From Bog-473 sp963725895 (lineage in GTDB: Bacteria; Actinomycetota; Acidimicrobiia; Acidimicrobiales; RAAP-2), in the NCBI GenBank assembly GCA_963725895.1, contig CAVSAJ010000001.1, positions 2,418,001-2,482,000 on the forward strand: a DNA stretch of 64,000 nt, in the 5' to 3' direction. Of this stretch, positions 35,880-44,600 are shown in pieces. The notes beneath the pieces are model-generated. The model worked only from the letters and a program-made list of their open reading frames with translations. It was not told the origin of the DNA and made no database searches. The translations under genes were made by a program, and so were the position numbers. Position 1 is the stretch's first letter. Each line of letters begins with the position of its first letter.

Positions 35880-36560
35880 ATGACGCCACCCCGCCTCCTG
35901 CTGGTCCATGGTGCTTTCCACGGAGCTTGGTGTTGGGATCGGCTGAGGCCCGAACTCGAACGTCTCGGCATCTCTTACGAGACCGTCGATCTCCCCTTCA
36001 CTTCGACTGAAGACGATATTGTCGCCGTGAGGAGTGTCATAGACAGCAGCGATGAGAGGGTGGTGGTGCTCGGACATTCCTTCGGTGGTGCTGTGATCAG
36101 CGCTGCGGCAGCGGAGGGTGGAAGGCCCTACGGATCAACCACGTCGCTGATCTTTCTGACCGCCTTCATGACCGCTCCCGAACAAGCGGTTGACTTCAGT
36201 GGCGCGCCAGGAATGGCGGACATCCATCTTGATGAGGTCACGGCATCAATCGATCCAAGTGCTGCCCGGTCGGTCTTCTACCACCGGTGCTCAGCGGAGG
36301 ATGCTGACTGGGCGACGGCGCAGCTTCGGACCATGCCGACGTCGGTGTTGACTGCCCCTCCGCCCCCTTTACCGGCATGGCAGGTCTTGCCGAGCACGTA
36401 CATTGTCTGCACCGACGATCGCATCCTGAGCCTCTCCGCGCAAGAGCAGATGGCCGAAAACGCGGACAGCACAATACGGATCGACAGCGACCATTCTCCG
36501 TTCCTGTCTTTCCCCGGGATGCTCGGTGAAGTCCTGAGCGAGATCATCTTGAACGAGTGA
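35880..36560 (+). CDS. Alpha/beta hydrolase
   Basis: 226 residues from ATG 35880, a compact alpha/beta hydrolase. Oxyanion loop LLVHGAFHGAWCWDRL, nucleophile elbow GHSFGG with Ser at about residue 67, acid in CTDDRILS and final His in SDHSPFLS. It matches the plant-type esterase/methylketone synthase-like (EstC/HNL-related) branch that includes many small actinobacterial esterases. Substrate unknown, cytosolic, single gene. Confidence 0.87.
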   Translation: MTPPRLLLVHGAFHGAWCWDRLRPELERLGISYETVDLPFTSTEDDIVAVRSVIDSSDERVVVLGHSFGGAVISAAAAEGGRPYGSTTSLIFLTAFMTAPEQAVDFSGAPGMADIHLDEVTASIDPSAARSVFYHRCSAEDADWATAQLRTMPTSVLTAPPPPLPAWQVLPSTYIVCTDDRILSLSAQEQMAENADSTIRIDSDHSPFLSFPGMLGEVLSEIILNE

Positions 36561-37094
36561 CATAACCGGACAAAGACGATCTCTCGACTGGAGGCTGATG
36601 GTAGCGACGGGAGCGCCATCGCTCGCGGCGGCCGAGACAAGAAGGAGGGGGCGGAAGAACCACGGTACGGCGGACTGCGCCATGAGGATCATCCGAGTCG
36701 AAGGCGCGTTACGAAGCCGGCGCCATGTTCACCGTCAACGTCGCGCTCGGTGCCGGACGATGTTCCCGGCGTCTGGGGGAAGTGCAGTCAGGCCCAAAAT
36801 TCCGGCCGCAACGCCGTCGTCCAGCGCCATCTCTGCCCTACCCTCGGGCAATCCAGCGCTCGCTCAGATCACCTGGCACACCAGCCTGGGACACCGGCAC
36901 AACACCTGGGAAGCCGGGTCGCCCGTCTCGACGCCCCCCTACCGGCGTTGCGAATCAGGTCGGCTGAGCTGCATTTGCGCAGTTCACGCCCGCGAATCCA
37001 GTATTGGCGCCTCACTAGGCTTCACTCAGAGAGTGGGGCCCGCACTACTCGTGGGGCTCGTCATTTTCTACGATCGTCGCGAAAGCAGAGGACG
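36561..37094. other. Intergenic stretch, no gene recognised
   Basis: Several long frames are open here on both strands, but none has a family match. It presumably contains the promoter of the two-gene PP-loop/pyruvyl transferase operon. No hairpin or palindrome stands out. Confidence 0.45.
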
Positions 37095-38408
37095 ATGAGC
37101 GAAAAGCCACAAATGAGCTTCGGTGATGGTGGAGAAGCGCAGTCACCTGGGATGACGACTCTTGTGGTCAACCAGGCGACCGTGTTGGACGCCACAGCGG
37201 GCTCGTACGAGGTGCTCCTAACGGTCGGTGGCGTCAGCGATCGAGTGCACTTCAGGTCCGCGACGCCCTTGGGCAACGACGACGCGTTGTTGCCGATGGT
37301 CCTTGAGCCGTCGATGCGGGTCGGCGGCGTGCTCGATCTCCCGGGAGGCCTGTCACCGAGCAGCCGTGCGGCCTGCCCGAAGATCCAAGACTTGCTCGCT
37401 GACTGGTCCGGAAGAGACGGGGTGCCGCATTTCGAACATATAGAAGTCCGGACGAACGACCGAACAGCCGAGCCGGCACAAGGCCGAGGAGTCGGTGCGT
37501 TCTTCACCAGTGGTCTGGACTCAACCTACACGGCTCTCAAACACAGCGACGAGATCACACACCTGATCTTCGTGGACGGCTTCGAACATCCGCACGCGAG
37601 CCCGGCAGTGCGTGAGGCCGCACTCAAGTTCGTTCGAGGGTCGGCGGCGAACCTCGACAAGCCGCTGATCGAAGTGGAGACCAACCTACGCGACTTCTCC
37701 GACCGCTGGGTATCTTGGACCTTTTACCACGGTGCAGCGCTCGCCACGGTGGCTCTCCTCTTGTCGGAGCAGTTGTGCAAGGTCTACATCCCTTCCAGCT
37801 TGGCGTTATGGCAAATCGCCCCTTGGGGGTCCCATCCAAGTCTCGACCCCCTCTGGGGGACGAATGGTGAGGCCATCGTCCACGACGGCTCCGAGGCCGA
37901 GCGCATCGAGAAGATCCAGGTGCTAGCGGAGCATGGTGGAGCACTCTCGCGTCTTCGGGTGTGCTGGGAGAACCCTGGTGATACAGAGCAGTCTCAGAAC
38001 TGCGGCACCTGCGAGAAGTGCATGCGCACCATGCTCTCACTCTGGCGATGCGGGCTCCTTGAGCGCGCGACCTCGTTTCCTGACCACATCGACCCGTGGA
38101 CAGCAGCGCACGCGAGACTTCCTTTGCCTGATATAGACATTCGATCCCAGTGGCACGATGCCTTTGTGCACGCAGTAAAGGCTCGCGACCTGGCCATGTC
38201 CTGCGCGCTCGCGGTCGTGCTGGTCAGATCGAGTGTGACTCAGAGGATGAACGATACGAGGTGGGACCTGCGGCGGTCGCAAGTCATCATGAGGCTCGTG
38301 GAGTGGCTCCGCGGCCGTCGCTCACGGCGGGACGGGCGCTCCCCGCAAGCACGATCGTGGGAAGCGGTGCCGCCACGCGGACAGAACGAAGTTGCGCGGA
38401 TGCAGTGA
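37095..38408 (+). CDS. QueC-like PP-loop ATPase domain protein
   Basis: 437 residues from ATG 37095, with AGAGGA before it. The P-loop of adenine nucleotide alpha-hydrolases is visible at about residue 138 (FFTSGLDSTYTALKH; the SGxDS motif), followed by LIFVDGFEHPHA. The C-terminal zinc-type cysteines lie in NCGTCEKCMRTMLSLWRCG, spaced Cys-x2-Cys-x2-Cys as in QueC-like enzymes. The first 120 residues and the last 80 are not recognised. Adenylation of a substrate carboxylate or amide is the family chemistry. It is coupled (GTGA) to a polysaccharide pyruvyl transferase, so it may act in cell-surface glycan modification rather than in queuosine synthesis; no other queuosine genes are nearby. Confidence 0.75.
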   Translation: MSEKPQMSFGDGGEAQSPGMTTLVVNQATVLDATAGSYEVLLTVGGVSDRVHFRSATPLGNDDALLPMVLEPSMRVGGVLDLPGGLSPSSRAACPKIQDLLADWSGRDGVPHFEHIEVRTNDRTAEPAQGRGVGAFFTSGLDSTYTALKHSDEITHLIFVDGFEHPHASPAVREAALKFVRGSAANLDKPLIEVETNLRDFSDRWVSWTFYHGAALATVALLLSEQLCKVYIPSSLALWQIAPWGSHPSLDPLWGTNGEAIVHDGSEAERIEKIQVLAEHGGALSRLRVCWENPGDTEQSQNCGTCEKCMRTMLSLWRCGLLERATSFPDHIDPWTAAHARLPLPDIDIRSQWHDAFVHAVKARDLAMSCALAVVLVRSSVTQRMNDTRWDLRRSQVIMRLVEWLRGRRSRRDGRSPQARSWEAVPPRGQNEVARMQ

Positions 38409-39517
38409 GCGGTGACCGCCGATCGATGGGTCATATGCGTCTCGGGCCGAAACCTTACGAAAGGCGGCCCTTCGCGAGGTCGGCCCGTGTGAGTTCGGGC
38501 GCCGGCCCAGCAAACGACGCCACGAAGCAGCGATCGTCCGTGCTACTCGATCTCGCCTCTGCGGTGGCGACGCAGCTCGACAGCTGCCTCGCCAACACGC
38601 GCCGCGTTGTGCTAGTGGGATACCCCGAGCACCACAACGTGGGCGACAACGCGATCTGGGTGGCGACCATCGCTTATCTTCGTTCGCGCGGCATCGCAGT
38701 GACGCATGCCACCAACCATCGCCTGTACGACGTCGCCACCGTCAAGCGGAACCTGTCTTCCGATGGGGCACTTGTCCTACTTGGCGGCGGCAACTTCGGT
38801 GACTTGTACCCCGAGAGTCAGCAATTGCGCGAATCGATCGTGAGCGATTTTGCCAACGCGACTGTTCTTCAAATGCCCCAGTCCGTCCACTTCGATGAGG
38901 ACTCTGCGAGGGACGCGACACTCGAGCGTTTCATCGCGCATCCGCATCTCACGGTGCTGGCGCGAGACGAGCAATCCCTGCGAGCGCTGTCGGCCGCCGG
39001 ATTGCAGTCGCGGCTCTGCCCGGACGTCTCCCACTTCCTCCTCCCAGGTTTGCATGCGCCGCTGGGATCAGGGGTCCTTGTGCTTGCGCGAGCCGACCGG
39101 GAACGTGCGCATCCTACTGATGTGTACCCGAGCAGCTGGAAGGACTGGGACATGTCGCCGAAAGACGCGCCTGAGCAGATCCGCCGGGCGCTCCGTTTGG
39201 CATCTATCGTGTCGATGTTGCGACCTAGTGCGGAAGTCAAACTCTGGCAGCCGTGTTGGACCATTTTCGCCAAGGTCAGCCTCGCGAGGGGCGTTCGGCT
39301 CATAAAGGACTATGAGACGGTCGTGACCGATCGGCTCCACGGGGTACTTCTCTCCCGGATGCTCGGTCGGCGCGTCATCGCGGTCGACAACAGCTACGGC
39401 AAGGTCTTTCGATACCTTGACACGTGGCTGCGTGACGATCCCTGGATCGAGCGCGCTCCGGACCACTCGACTGCTATAGCACTGGCGCGCCAACACGTGA
39501 ACATGGCCGGAGAGTAG
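38405..39517 (+). CDS. Polysaccharide pyruvyl transferase family protein
   Basis: 370 residues from the GTG at 38405, whose bases overlap the upstream stop (GTGA); ATG codons at 38426 and 38435 are alternatives. The family pattern is clear: VGYPEHHNVGDNAIWVATIA near residue 80, LLGGGNFGDLYPESQQLRES, then VLQMPQSVHFD and near the end TVVTDRLHGVLLSRMLGRRV and AVDNSYGKVFRYLDTW. These enzymes add pyruvate ketals from phosphoenolpyruvate to sugars of exopolysaccharide or wall polymers. As second gene of the pair with the PP-loop ATPase, it points to glycan decoration. No signal peptide or membrane helix. Confidence 0.9.
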   Translation: MSGDRRSMGHMRLGPKPYERRPFARSARVSSGAGPANDATKQRSSVLLDLASAVATQLDSCLANTRRVVLVGYPEHHNVGDNAIWVATIAYLRSRGIAVTHATNHRLYDVATVKRNLSSDGALVLLGGGNFGDLYPESQQLRESIVSDFANATVLQMPQSVHFDEDSARDATLERFIAHPHLTVLARDEQSLRALSAAGLQSRLCPDVSHFLLPGLHAPLGSGVLVLARADRERAHPTDVYPSSWKDWDMSPKDAPEQIRRALRLASIVSMLRPSAEVKLWQPCWTIFAKVSLARGVRLIKDYETVVTDRLHGVLLSRMLGRRVIAVDNSYGKVFRYLDTWLRDDPWIERAPDHSTAIALARQHVNMAGE

Positions 39518-39824
39518 GCCATGAGTGACTCAGTGAGCGGCTGTAGCCCTCGCTTCGACCCGCCGCACGTCGCCTCCGGGCGCTCAGAAGCCCGTACACA
39601 TCGACAACGCCACTGTCGAACCAAGTGACCCCATCGTCGTCCTCGTCATAGAAGACGAGCCAGTTTTGGCCGGACTTGACTGCGACGGCATCTCGGACGT
39701 ACGGCTCAGACGCACTTCGGCGGAGCCGTCGGGGTTGGCGGCATGGTCTCCGAATCAAGCCTTTCGGAGGTCGGATGGGACCGTGATACCGTTCGCGGGC
39801 AGCTCAAGGGCTGTGGAAGTACTG

Positions 39825-39928
39825 CCCCAGGGGGGAAGCCGGTGAGAGTCCGGCGCTGGTCCGCAACCGTGAGTGGTGCGCCGAGGAGCGGACGCCACAG
39901 AGCCGGGATACCTCAGGGCAGATGAGTT
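39825..39928 (+). promoter_or_regulatory. Cobalamin riboswitch 1, upstream of the ECF transporter operon
   Basis: Class hallmarks are present in order: GGGGGAAGCCGGTGAGAGTC (start near 39840), CGCTGGTCCGCAACCGTGAG with the conserved CCGCAAC-type core, and the 3' B12 box GAGCCGGGATACCTC. A P1 stem CTGCCC (39832-39837) / GGGCAG (39916-39921) closes it. Another GGGCAG at 39797-39802 could pair with the same CTGCCC, an alternative fold. The aptamer core is certain; its ends are approximate. Confidence 0.92.
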
Positions 39929-40010
39929 CCCACCGTCGAGACACAGGGATCGGAGCTCGGTACGACTCGCGTCAGTCGGGTCCCGGGCCGAGGTCCGGGA
40001 AAGGATCGCC

Positions 40011-40037
40011 GTGACCGCGTTCGTCGGAGTGGCGTAG
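40011..40037 (+). CDS. Possible eight-codon leader peptide before the T component
   Basis: GTG at 40011 has AAAGGATC a few bases before and reads eight codons to TAG at 40035-40037, four bases before the ATG of the T-component gene, which has no ribosome site of its own. Re-initiation from this mini-ORF would explain translation of the next gene. This is inference from spacing only. Confidence 0.3.
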   Translation: MTAFVGVA

Positions 40038-40041
40038 CCCG

Positions 40042-41226
40042 ATGACGTCGCAAGCTGGTCGAGGAGCCGTGCGCCGCGATCAGGCATTCGTCCTGCGCCG
40101 TCCTCTGCACCCCTTGGCCTGGTGGATATGGGCCGCCTGTCTGGCGATCTGCGCGATGCGAACCAACAACCCGTTGCTCCTCGCACTCATCGGGGCGGTG
40201 GCCTGTTTCGTCGTGTCGGCCTGCCGCACCAACGCGCCATGGTCGCGTTCGATCACCTTCTTCCTGCGGCTGAGCCTTGTGGTCATCGTGATCAGGGTGG
40301 GCCTCGAGATCCTCTTCGGCCAGCGTGGTGTGCCAGGACACGTGCTCTTCACACTGCCCCGCCTCCCCCTGCCCTCATGGGCAGTGGCCGTGAGCATCGG
40401 CGGGGCCGTCACGGCAGAATCGATCCTGACGGCTTTGGCCGAAGGAATGCAGATCGCCGCCATCCTGTTGTGTTTCGGGGCGGCGAACTCATTGGCCAGC
40501 CCCTATCGCCTTCTGCGCTGTCTCCCGGCGGTGCTCTATGAAGCGGGTGTCGCGGTGACCGTGGCCCTCGCCTTTACGCCCGAGCTGGTCCAGTCCATTA
40601 GTGATATTCGCCGAGCCCGTCGGCAACGCGGCATCCCCGCCAATGGCCTGCGAGGCTTGCGAGGCGTGGCGGTGCCCGTGCTCGAAAGCGCGCTCGACCG
40701 ATCGCTTCAGCTGGCCACCAGCATGGATGCTCGTGGATACGGTCGGCGCGCGTCCATGGCGCCAAGGCTCGTACGAACAGCCCAGTTGGCCACGATCGGC
40801 GGCCTTCTGTTGGCAGCAGTGGGCGTGTACGGCATCATCGACTCCGGATCTCTTTTCGGCCTCGGGCTGCCGATCCTGGCGCTCGCGGTTCTTCTGTGCG
40901 GGCTGGGGATGGCGGTGGGAGGCCGGCGATCGACGCGGACCCGCCACAGGCCCGACCCGTGGCGGTGGCCCGAATGCGCGGTGGCCGGGTCCGGCCTCTT
41001 CGCTCTGGTGTCGATGACGATCGCCCACGCACTCGATGCCCCCGGACTCACCGTCTCGTTCTTTCCTCTGGCCGTGCCGCCTGTTCCAATCGCTGTGGCC
41101 GCCGGCCTTTTGGTCGGTGCTCTGCCTGCGGTTCTGGTCCCGAACCGACGGCCGCGCCCGCTGCCCTCGACGGCAGCGCGGACCGAGGGTCAATCGACCC
41201 GGGAACTCTCGAAGGCGAGCGCATGA
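40042..41226 (+). CDS. ECF transporter T component (CbiQ/EcfT family)
   Basis: 394 residues with about eight membrane helices. After HPLAWWIWAACLAICAMRTN comes the usual CbiQ fold, and the coupling motif with Ala-Arg-Gly is visible in LATSMDARGYGRRASM (about residue 230-245), which contacts the ATPase. It is the energy-coupling membrane scaffold between S component and ATPase. It is the first gene after the cobalamin riboswitch; the ATG at 40042 lies near the end of an eight-codon leader frame. The stop overlaps the ATPase start (ATGA). The extended C-terminal third with additional helices is longer than in short EcfT proteins and typical of actinobacteria. Confidence 0.9.
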   Translation: MTSQAGRGAVRRDQAFVLRRPLHPLAWWIWAACLAICAMRTNNPLLLALIGAVACFVVSACRTNAPWSRSITFFLRLSLVVIVIRVGLEILFGQRGVPGHVLFTLPRLPLPSWAVAVSIGGAVTAESILTALAEGMQIAAILLCFGAANSLASPYRLLRCLPAVLYEAGVAVTVALAFTPELVQSISDIRRARRQRGIPANGLRGLRGVAVPVLESALDRSLQLATSMDARGYGRRASMAPRLVRTAQLATIGGLLLAAVGVYGIIDSGSLFGLGLPILALAVLLCGLGMAVGGRRSTRTRHRPDPWRWPECAVAGSGLFALVSMTIAHALDAPGLTVSFFPLAVPPVPIAVAAGLLVGALPAVLVPNRRPRPLPSTAARTEGQSTRELSKASA

Positions 41227-42857
41227 TCCGCTTCGACGATGTCTCGTTTACCTATACGGAGGCCGCGGACCCGACGCTGTCTCGGGTGAATCTCGAGATT
41301 CCCGAGGGCGAGCTGTGCGTTGTTGTGGGCGAGACGGGTAGCGGAAAGTCCACCCTCTTGCGAGCTGTCAACGGGTTGGTCCCACATTTCAGTGGCGGCG
41401 TTCTGGCCGGGACCGTGACGGTGGACGGCAGGAGCACCCGGGACAATCGGCCCCGCGACCTCGCCGAAGCCGTCGGTTACGTGGCGCAAAACCCGCTGGC
41501 GAGCTTCGTCACGGAGACGGTCGAGGACGAGCTGGCGTACACCATGGAGAACCTGGGAGTGCCGCCCGACGCGATGCGCCGGCGGGTCGAGGACGCCATC
41601 GATCTTTTGGGCATCGCAGAATTACGTGGCCGGTCCCTCCGCTCGCTCTCCGGCGGACAGCAGCAGCGCGTCGCCATCGGTGCGGTGCTGACGGCTTCAC
41701 CTCGGGTCCTTGTGCTCGACGAGCCAACCTCCGCACTAGACCCCGCAGCGGCCGAGGAGGTTCTCGCCGCGCTGGCACGCCTCGTCCACGACCTGGGCCT
41801 CACCGTCATGATGGCCGAACATCGTCTCGAACGGGTGCTGCCTTTTGCGGACCGCATGGTGCTGGTCCCGGGCCAGGGCGCGCCGGTGTGCGACGGACCG
41901 CCGGTCACCGTCATGCGCACGGCCCCGGTTGCTCCACCTCTCGTGGAGCTGGGGCGTCTCGTCGGATGGGATCCGTTGCCCCTCACGGTTCGCGACGCTC
42001 GCCGGCTCGCTGGGCCGCTCCGCCAACGTCTCGGCCCGAAGGCAGAGGAGAGGCCGCCGGCACCCGCAACAGAGAACACCGCGCGCTCGTCGGCCACCGT
42101 GCTGTGGGCACGACGACTGCGGATCGCCTATGGGCCACTCGTCGCGGTTGACGATGTCGACCTGACAATTGACCGGGGCGAGATTCTGGTGCTGATGGGC
42201 CGCAACGGTTCGGGGAAGTCGAGCCTCCTCAACGCACTGTCCGGCACGAAGCCCACTCGTGGCAGCGTGGAAGTGTCGGGACGTGACCCAGCGTCGCTCC
42301 GGCCGAGCGATCTGATTCGCCTTGTCGGCCACGTGCCCCAGGATCCGGGCCTGCTTCTCTACGGTGAGAGCGTGGCGGACGAGTGCCGCCTCGCCGACAG
42401 AGTGGCTGGTCTGCCCGAAGGGACGACGCAGCACACACTCGAGCGCGTGCTCCCCGGTCTGCCGCCGGACCGACATCCCCGGGATCTCTCTGAAGGACAA
42501 CGTCTGGCCCTCGCCGTGGCCGTGGTCTTGGCACCCTCGCCGGCATGCCTGCTGCTGGACGAGCCGACCCGCGGCCTCGACTACCCCAGTAAGGACCGGC
42601 TGATCGTCGTCCTGCGCAAGCTGGCGGCCGACGGACATGCGGTGGTCATGGCCACCCATGACGTGGAACTCGCCGCCCGGGTAGCTGACCGCGTCGTGGT
42701 CCTCGCGGACGGACAGACCATCGCGGACGGACCGGCACGCCGGGTCGTGTGCCACTCACCCGTCTTCGCCCCTCAAGTGGCCAAGGTGCTCGCGCCCGAC
42801 GAGTGGCTGACCGTGGACGAGGTGCGCACGGCCCTCGAGCAGACGGTGCCGGCATGA
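41223..42857 (+). CDS. ECF transporter ATPase with two fused ABC domains
   Basis: 544 residues, two ATP-binding cassettes in tandem. Domain 1: GETGSGKSTLL, signature LSGGQQQRVAIG, Walker B VLVLDEPTSALD. Domain 2 (from about 295): GRNGSGKSSLL, LSEGQRLALAV (degenerate signature), Walker B CLLLDEPTRGLD. Such double cassettes replace the EcfA/EcfA' pair. The ATG at 41223 overlaps the T-component stop (ATGA) and the stop overlaps the next start (ATGA), so T, A and S proteins are made in fixed order. It drives uptake by ATP hydrolysis on the cytoplasmic face. Confidence 0.95.
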   Translation: MIRFDDVSFTYTEAADPTLSRVNLEIPEGELCVVVGETGSGKSTLLRAVNGLVPHFSGGVLAGTVTVDGRSTRDNRPRDLAEAVGYVAQNPLASFVTETVEDELAYTMENLGVPPDAMRRRVEDAIDLLGIAELRGRSLRSLSGGQQQRVAIGAVLTASPRVLVLDEPTSALDPAAAEEVLAALARLVHDLGLTVMMAEHRLERVLPFADRMVLVPGQGAPVCDGPPVTVMRTAPVAPPLVELGRLVGWDPLPLTVRDARRLAGPLRQRLGPKAEERPPAPATENTARSSATVLWARRLRIAYGPLVAVDDVDLTIDRGEILVLMGRNGSGKSSLLNALSGTKPTRGSVEVSGRDPASLRPSDLIRLVGHVPQDPGLLLYGESVADECRLADRVAGLPEGTTQHTLERVLPGLPPDRHPRDLSEGQRLALAVAVVLAPSPACLLLDEPTRGLDYPSKDRLIVVLRKLAADGHAVVMATHDVELAARVADRVVVLADGQTIADGPARRVVCHSPVFAPQVAKVLAPDEWLTVDEVRTALEQTVPA

Positions 42858-43675
42858 GCGTGACGCGCCGGTTGACGCCGGCGGTCCGGCTGGGGACGCG
42901 GTCCTCCTTCTTGTTGGCGCTCACGACAGCGTTCGGAGTGGTGGCCTTCAGCTGGCCGCTCCTGATCCACCAGAACGCGGGCCAGAACACCGCCCATTCC
43001 GGCGACGCCCCTTGGGTCTTCGTCGCCCTGATTCCGCTGCTCCTGGGCATCGTGGTGGCTGAGCTGTCCGAGGGCGCCATCGATGCCAAGGCCGTGGCGC
43101 TGCTCGGGATCCTCTCAGCAACGTTCGCGGCGCTCCGGGTCGCGAGCCCAGGCATCAACGGGTTCGAGCCCGAGTGGTTCCTTTTGATATTGGCGGCCCG
43201 GGTCTTCGGGCGTGGCTTCGGCTTCGTGCTGGGCGCCGTGGCCTTCTTCGCCTCGGCGCTCATCACCGGGGGTGTGGGTCCCTGGCTCCCCTTCCAGATG
43301 ATCGCGGCGGCCTGGGTGGGGTTCGGAGCTGGCTGCCTGCCCCCGCTGCGGGGGCTCCCGGAGCGTCTCATGCTGGCGGGTTACGGGATCGTCTCGGCTC
43401 TGGCGTACGGATTGTTCACGAACTTCTGGTTCTGGCCCTTCGTGGGCGGCACGACCACGACCTACTCGTTCGTACCCGGGTTGGGCACGGTGGCGAACCT
43501 GCACCGCTTCATCCTCTTCGACCTCGCCACTTCCATGGGCTTCGATCTCACCCGAGCAGTCACCTGCGCCGCGTTGGTCGTCGTGTTGGGCCGCCCGGTG
43601 CTCGCAGCACTCCGGCGTGCGTCGCGGCGAGCTGTGTTCGAACCAGTGGTCGAGTTCGTGGACGCGACGAGATGA
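42854..43675 (+). CDS. ECF transporter S component (probable cobalamin, CbrT-like)
   Basis: 273 residues with six or more membrane helices (LLALTTAFGVVAFSWPLLIH, VFVALIPLLLGIVVAE, LLILAARVFGRGFGFVLGAV, and so on). The N-terminal helix carries the Ala-rich S-component docking pattern. S components bind the vitamin. Cobalamin is inferred from the riboswitch and the neighbouring cobalamin-binding protein; the family resembles the CbrT-like actinobacterial group. Start overlaps the ATPase stop by ATGA. The next gene starts 11 bp later on the same strand. Confidence 0.85.
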   Translation: MSVTRRLTPAVRLGTRSSFLLALTTAFGVVAFSWPLLIHQNAGQNTAHSGDAPWVFVALIPLLLGIVVAELSEGAIDAKAVALLGILSATFAALRVASPGINGFEPEWFLLILAARVFGRGFGFVLGAVAFFASALITGGVGPWLPFQMIAAAWVGFGAGCLPPLRGLPERLMLAGYGIVSALAYGLFTNFWFWPFVGGTTTTYSFVPGLGTVANLHRFILFDLATSMGFDLTRAVTCAALVVVLGRPVLAALRRASRRAVFEPVVEFVDATR

Positions 43676-43685
43676 TGATGGAGCC

Positions 43686-44582
43686 ATGAAGATCGTGTCG
43701 TTGCTGCCATCGGCAACCGAGATCGTGTTCGCCCTCGGCCTCGGTGACCAGCTTGCCGGCGTCAGCTTCGAGTGCGACTATCCGTCCGCCGCACGGGAGG
43801 TGCCGGTGGTGTCGGGCACCGCTCTTCCCCCCGACGGCTCGCTCACAGCACAACAGATCGATGCCGAGGTGAGCGAACGTGTCGCGGCGGGCGAGTCGAT
43901 CTACACCCTGGACACCGTCACGATCAGGACCATCGATCCCGACCTCATCTTGGCCCAGGACCTCTGCCGCGTGTGTGCCGTTCCCTCGGCCGCGGTCGCA
44001 GACGCTCTGGGGGTCATCGGCTGCGAGGCCGACGTTGTCTCCTTGGACCCGGGACGCTTGGACGAGGTCATCGACTGCATCGGCCTCGTCGGTCAGGCCA
44101 CCGGGACCGAAGAGGTCGCGCTGACGCTCATGTCCCATCTCCGCCAACGTGTCGCAGCAGTCCACAAGCGTGTCGGGGGCCGGCGGAGACCACGAGTTTT
44201 CGCCCTCGAATGGCCCGATCCACCGTTCAACGGCGGCCATTGGGTCCCCGACATGATCGAGGCCGCCGGTGGCGAGCCCGTCCTGGCAGCGGGCGGTGAG
44301 CGATCAACTCGGCTCTCCTGGGATGTGATCGCCGCCGAAGTGATCGACATCACCGTCTTCATGCCGTGCGGCTTCGACCTCGAGGGTGCCGTGGCCCAGG
44401 CTGACTCTTTTCTGGGCAGGCCTGAAGCGCTCACCCTTGGCCAGATTTATGCCGTCGATGCCAATGCGTGCTTCTCGCGACCGGGTCCACGTGTCGTCGA
44501 CGGCGTCGAGCTGCTAAGCGAGCTGCTTCATCCCACAGAGCCGGATCACGCCTTGCCCGAGCTCGCTCGCCGCCTACGTTGA
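43686..44582 (+). CDS. BtuF-like cobalamin-binding protein without signal peptide
   Basis: 298 residues, ATG 43686 with a GATGATGGAG site. It belongs to the periplasmic-binding-protein type III (BtuF/FhuD) family: KIVSLLPSATEIVFALGLGD at the N-terminus, DLILAQDLCRVCAVP in the middle and a C-terminal lobe ending in VVDGVELLSELLHP. There is no signal peptide or lipobox: the first residues are already the first beta strand, so the protein should be cytosolic. In BtuCDF it would be extracellular. As last gene of the B12-riboswitch operon it may receive or chaperone imported B12 (inference). Some actinobacterial relatives share this lack of export signal. Confidence 0.85.
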   Translation: MKIVSLLPSATEIVFALGLGDQLAGVSFECDYPSAAREVPVVSGTALPPDGSLTAQQIDAEVSERVAAGESIYTLDTVTIRTIDPDLILAQDLCRVCAVPSAAVADALGVIGCEADVVSLDPGRLDEVIDCIGLVGQATGTEEVALTLMSHLRQRVAAVHKRVGGRRRPRVFALEWPDPPFNGGHWVPDMIEAAGGEPVLAAGGERSTRLSWDVIAAEVIDITVFMPCGFDLEGAVAQADSFLGRPEALTLGQIYAVDANACFSRPGPRVVDGVELLSELLHPTEPDHALPELARRLR

Positions 44583-44600
44583 GCGGCCCTGCCGCTCCGA

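Noticed and set aside
36598..37098. Open frames before the PP-loop gene
   Set aside because: No family match, no plausible starts, frames on both strands overlap.
39474..39758. Minus-strand frame with an acidic segment (WLVFYDEDDDGVTWFDSG) between the pyruvyl transferase and riboswitch 1
   Set aside because: It overlaps the end of a firm gene, has no ribosome site and the rest of the frame is Arg-rich; perhaps a remnant, but unsupported.
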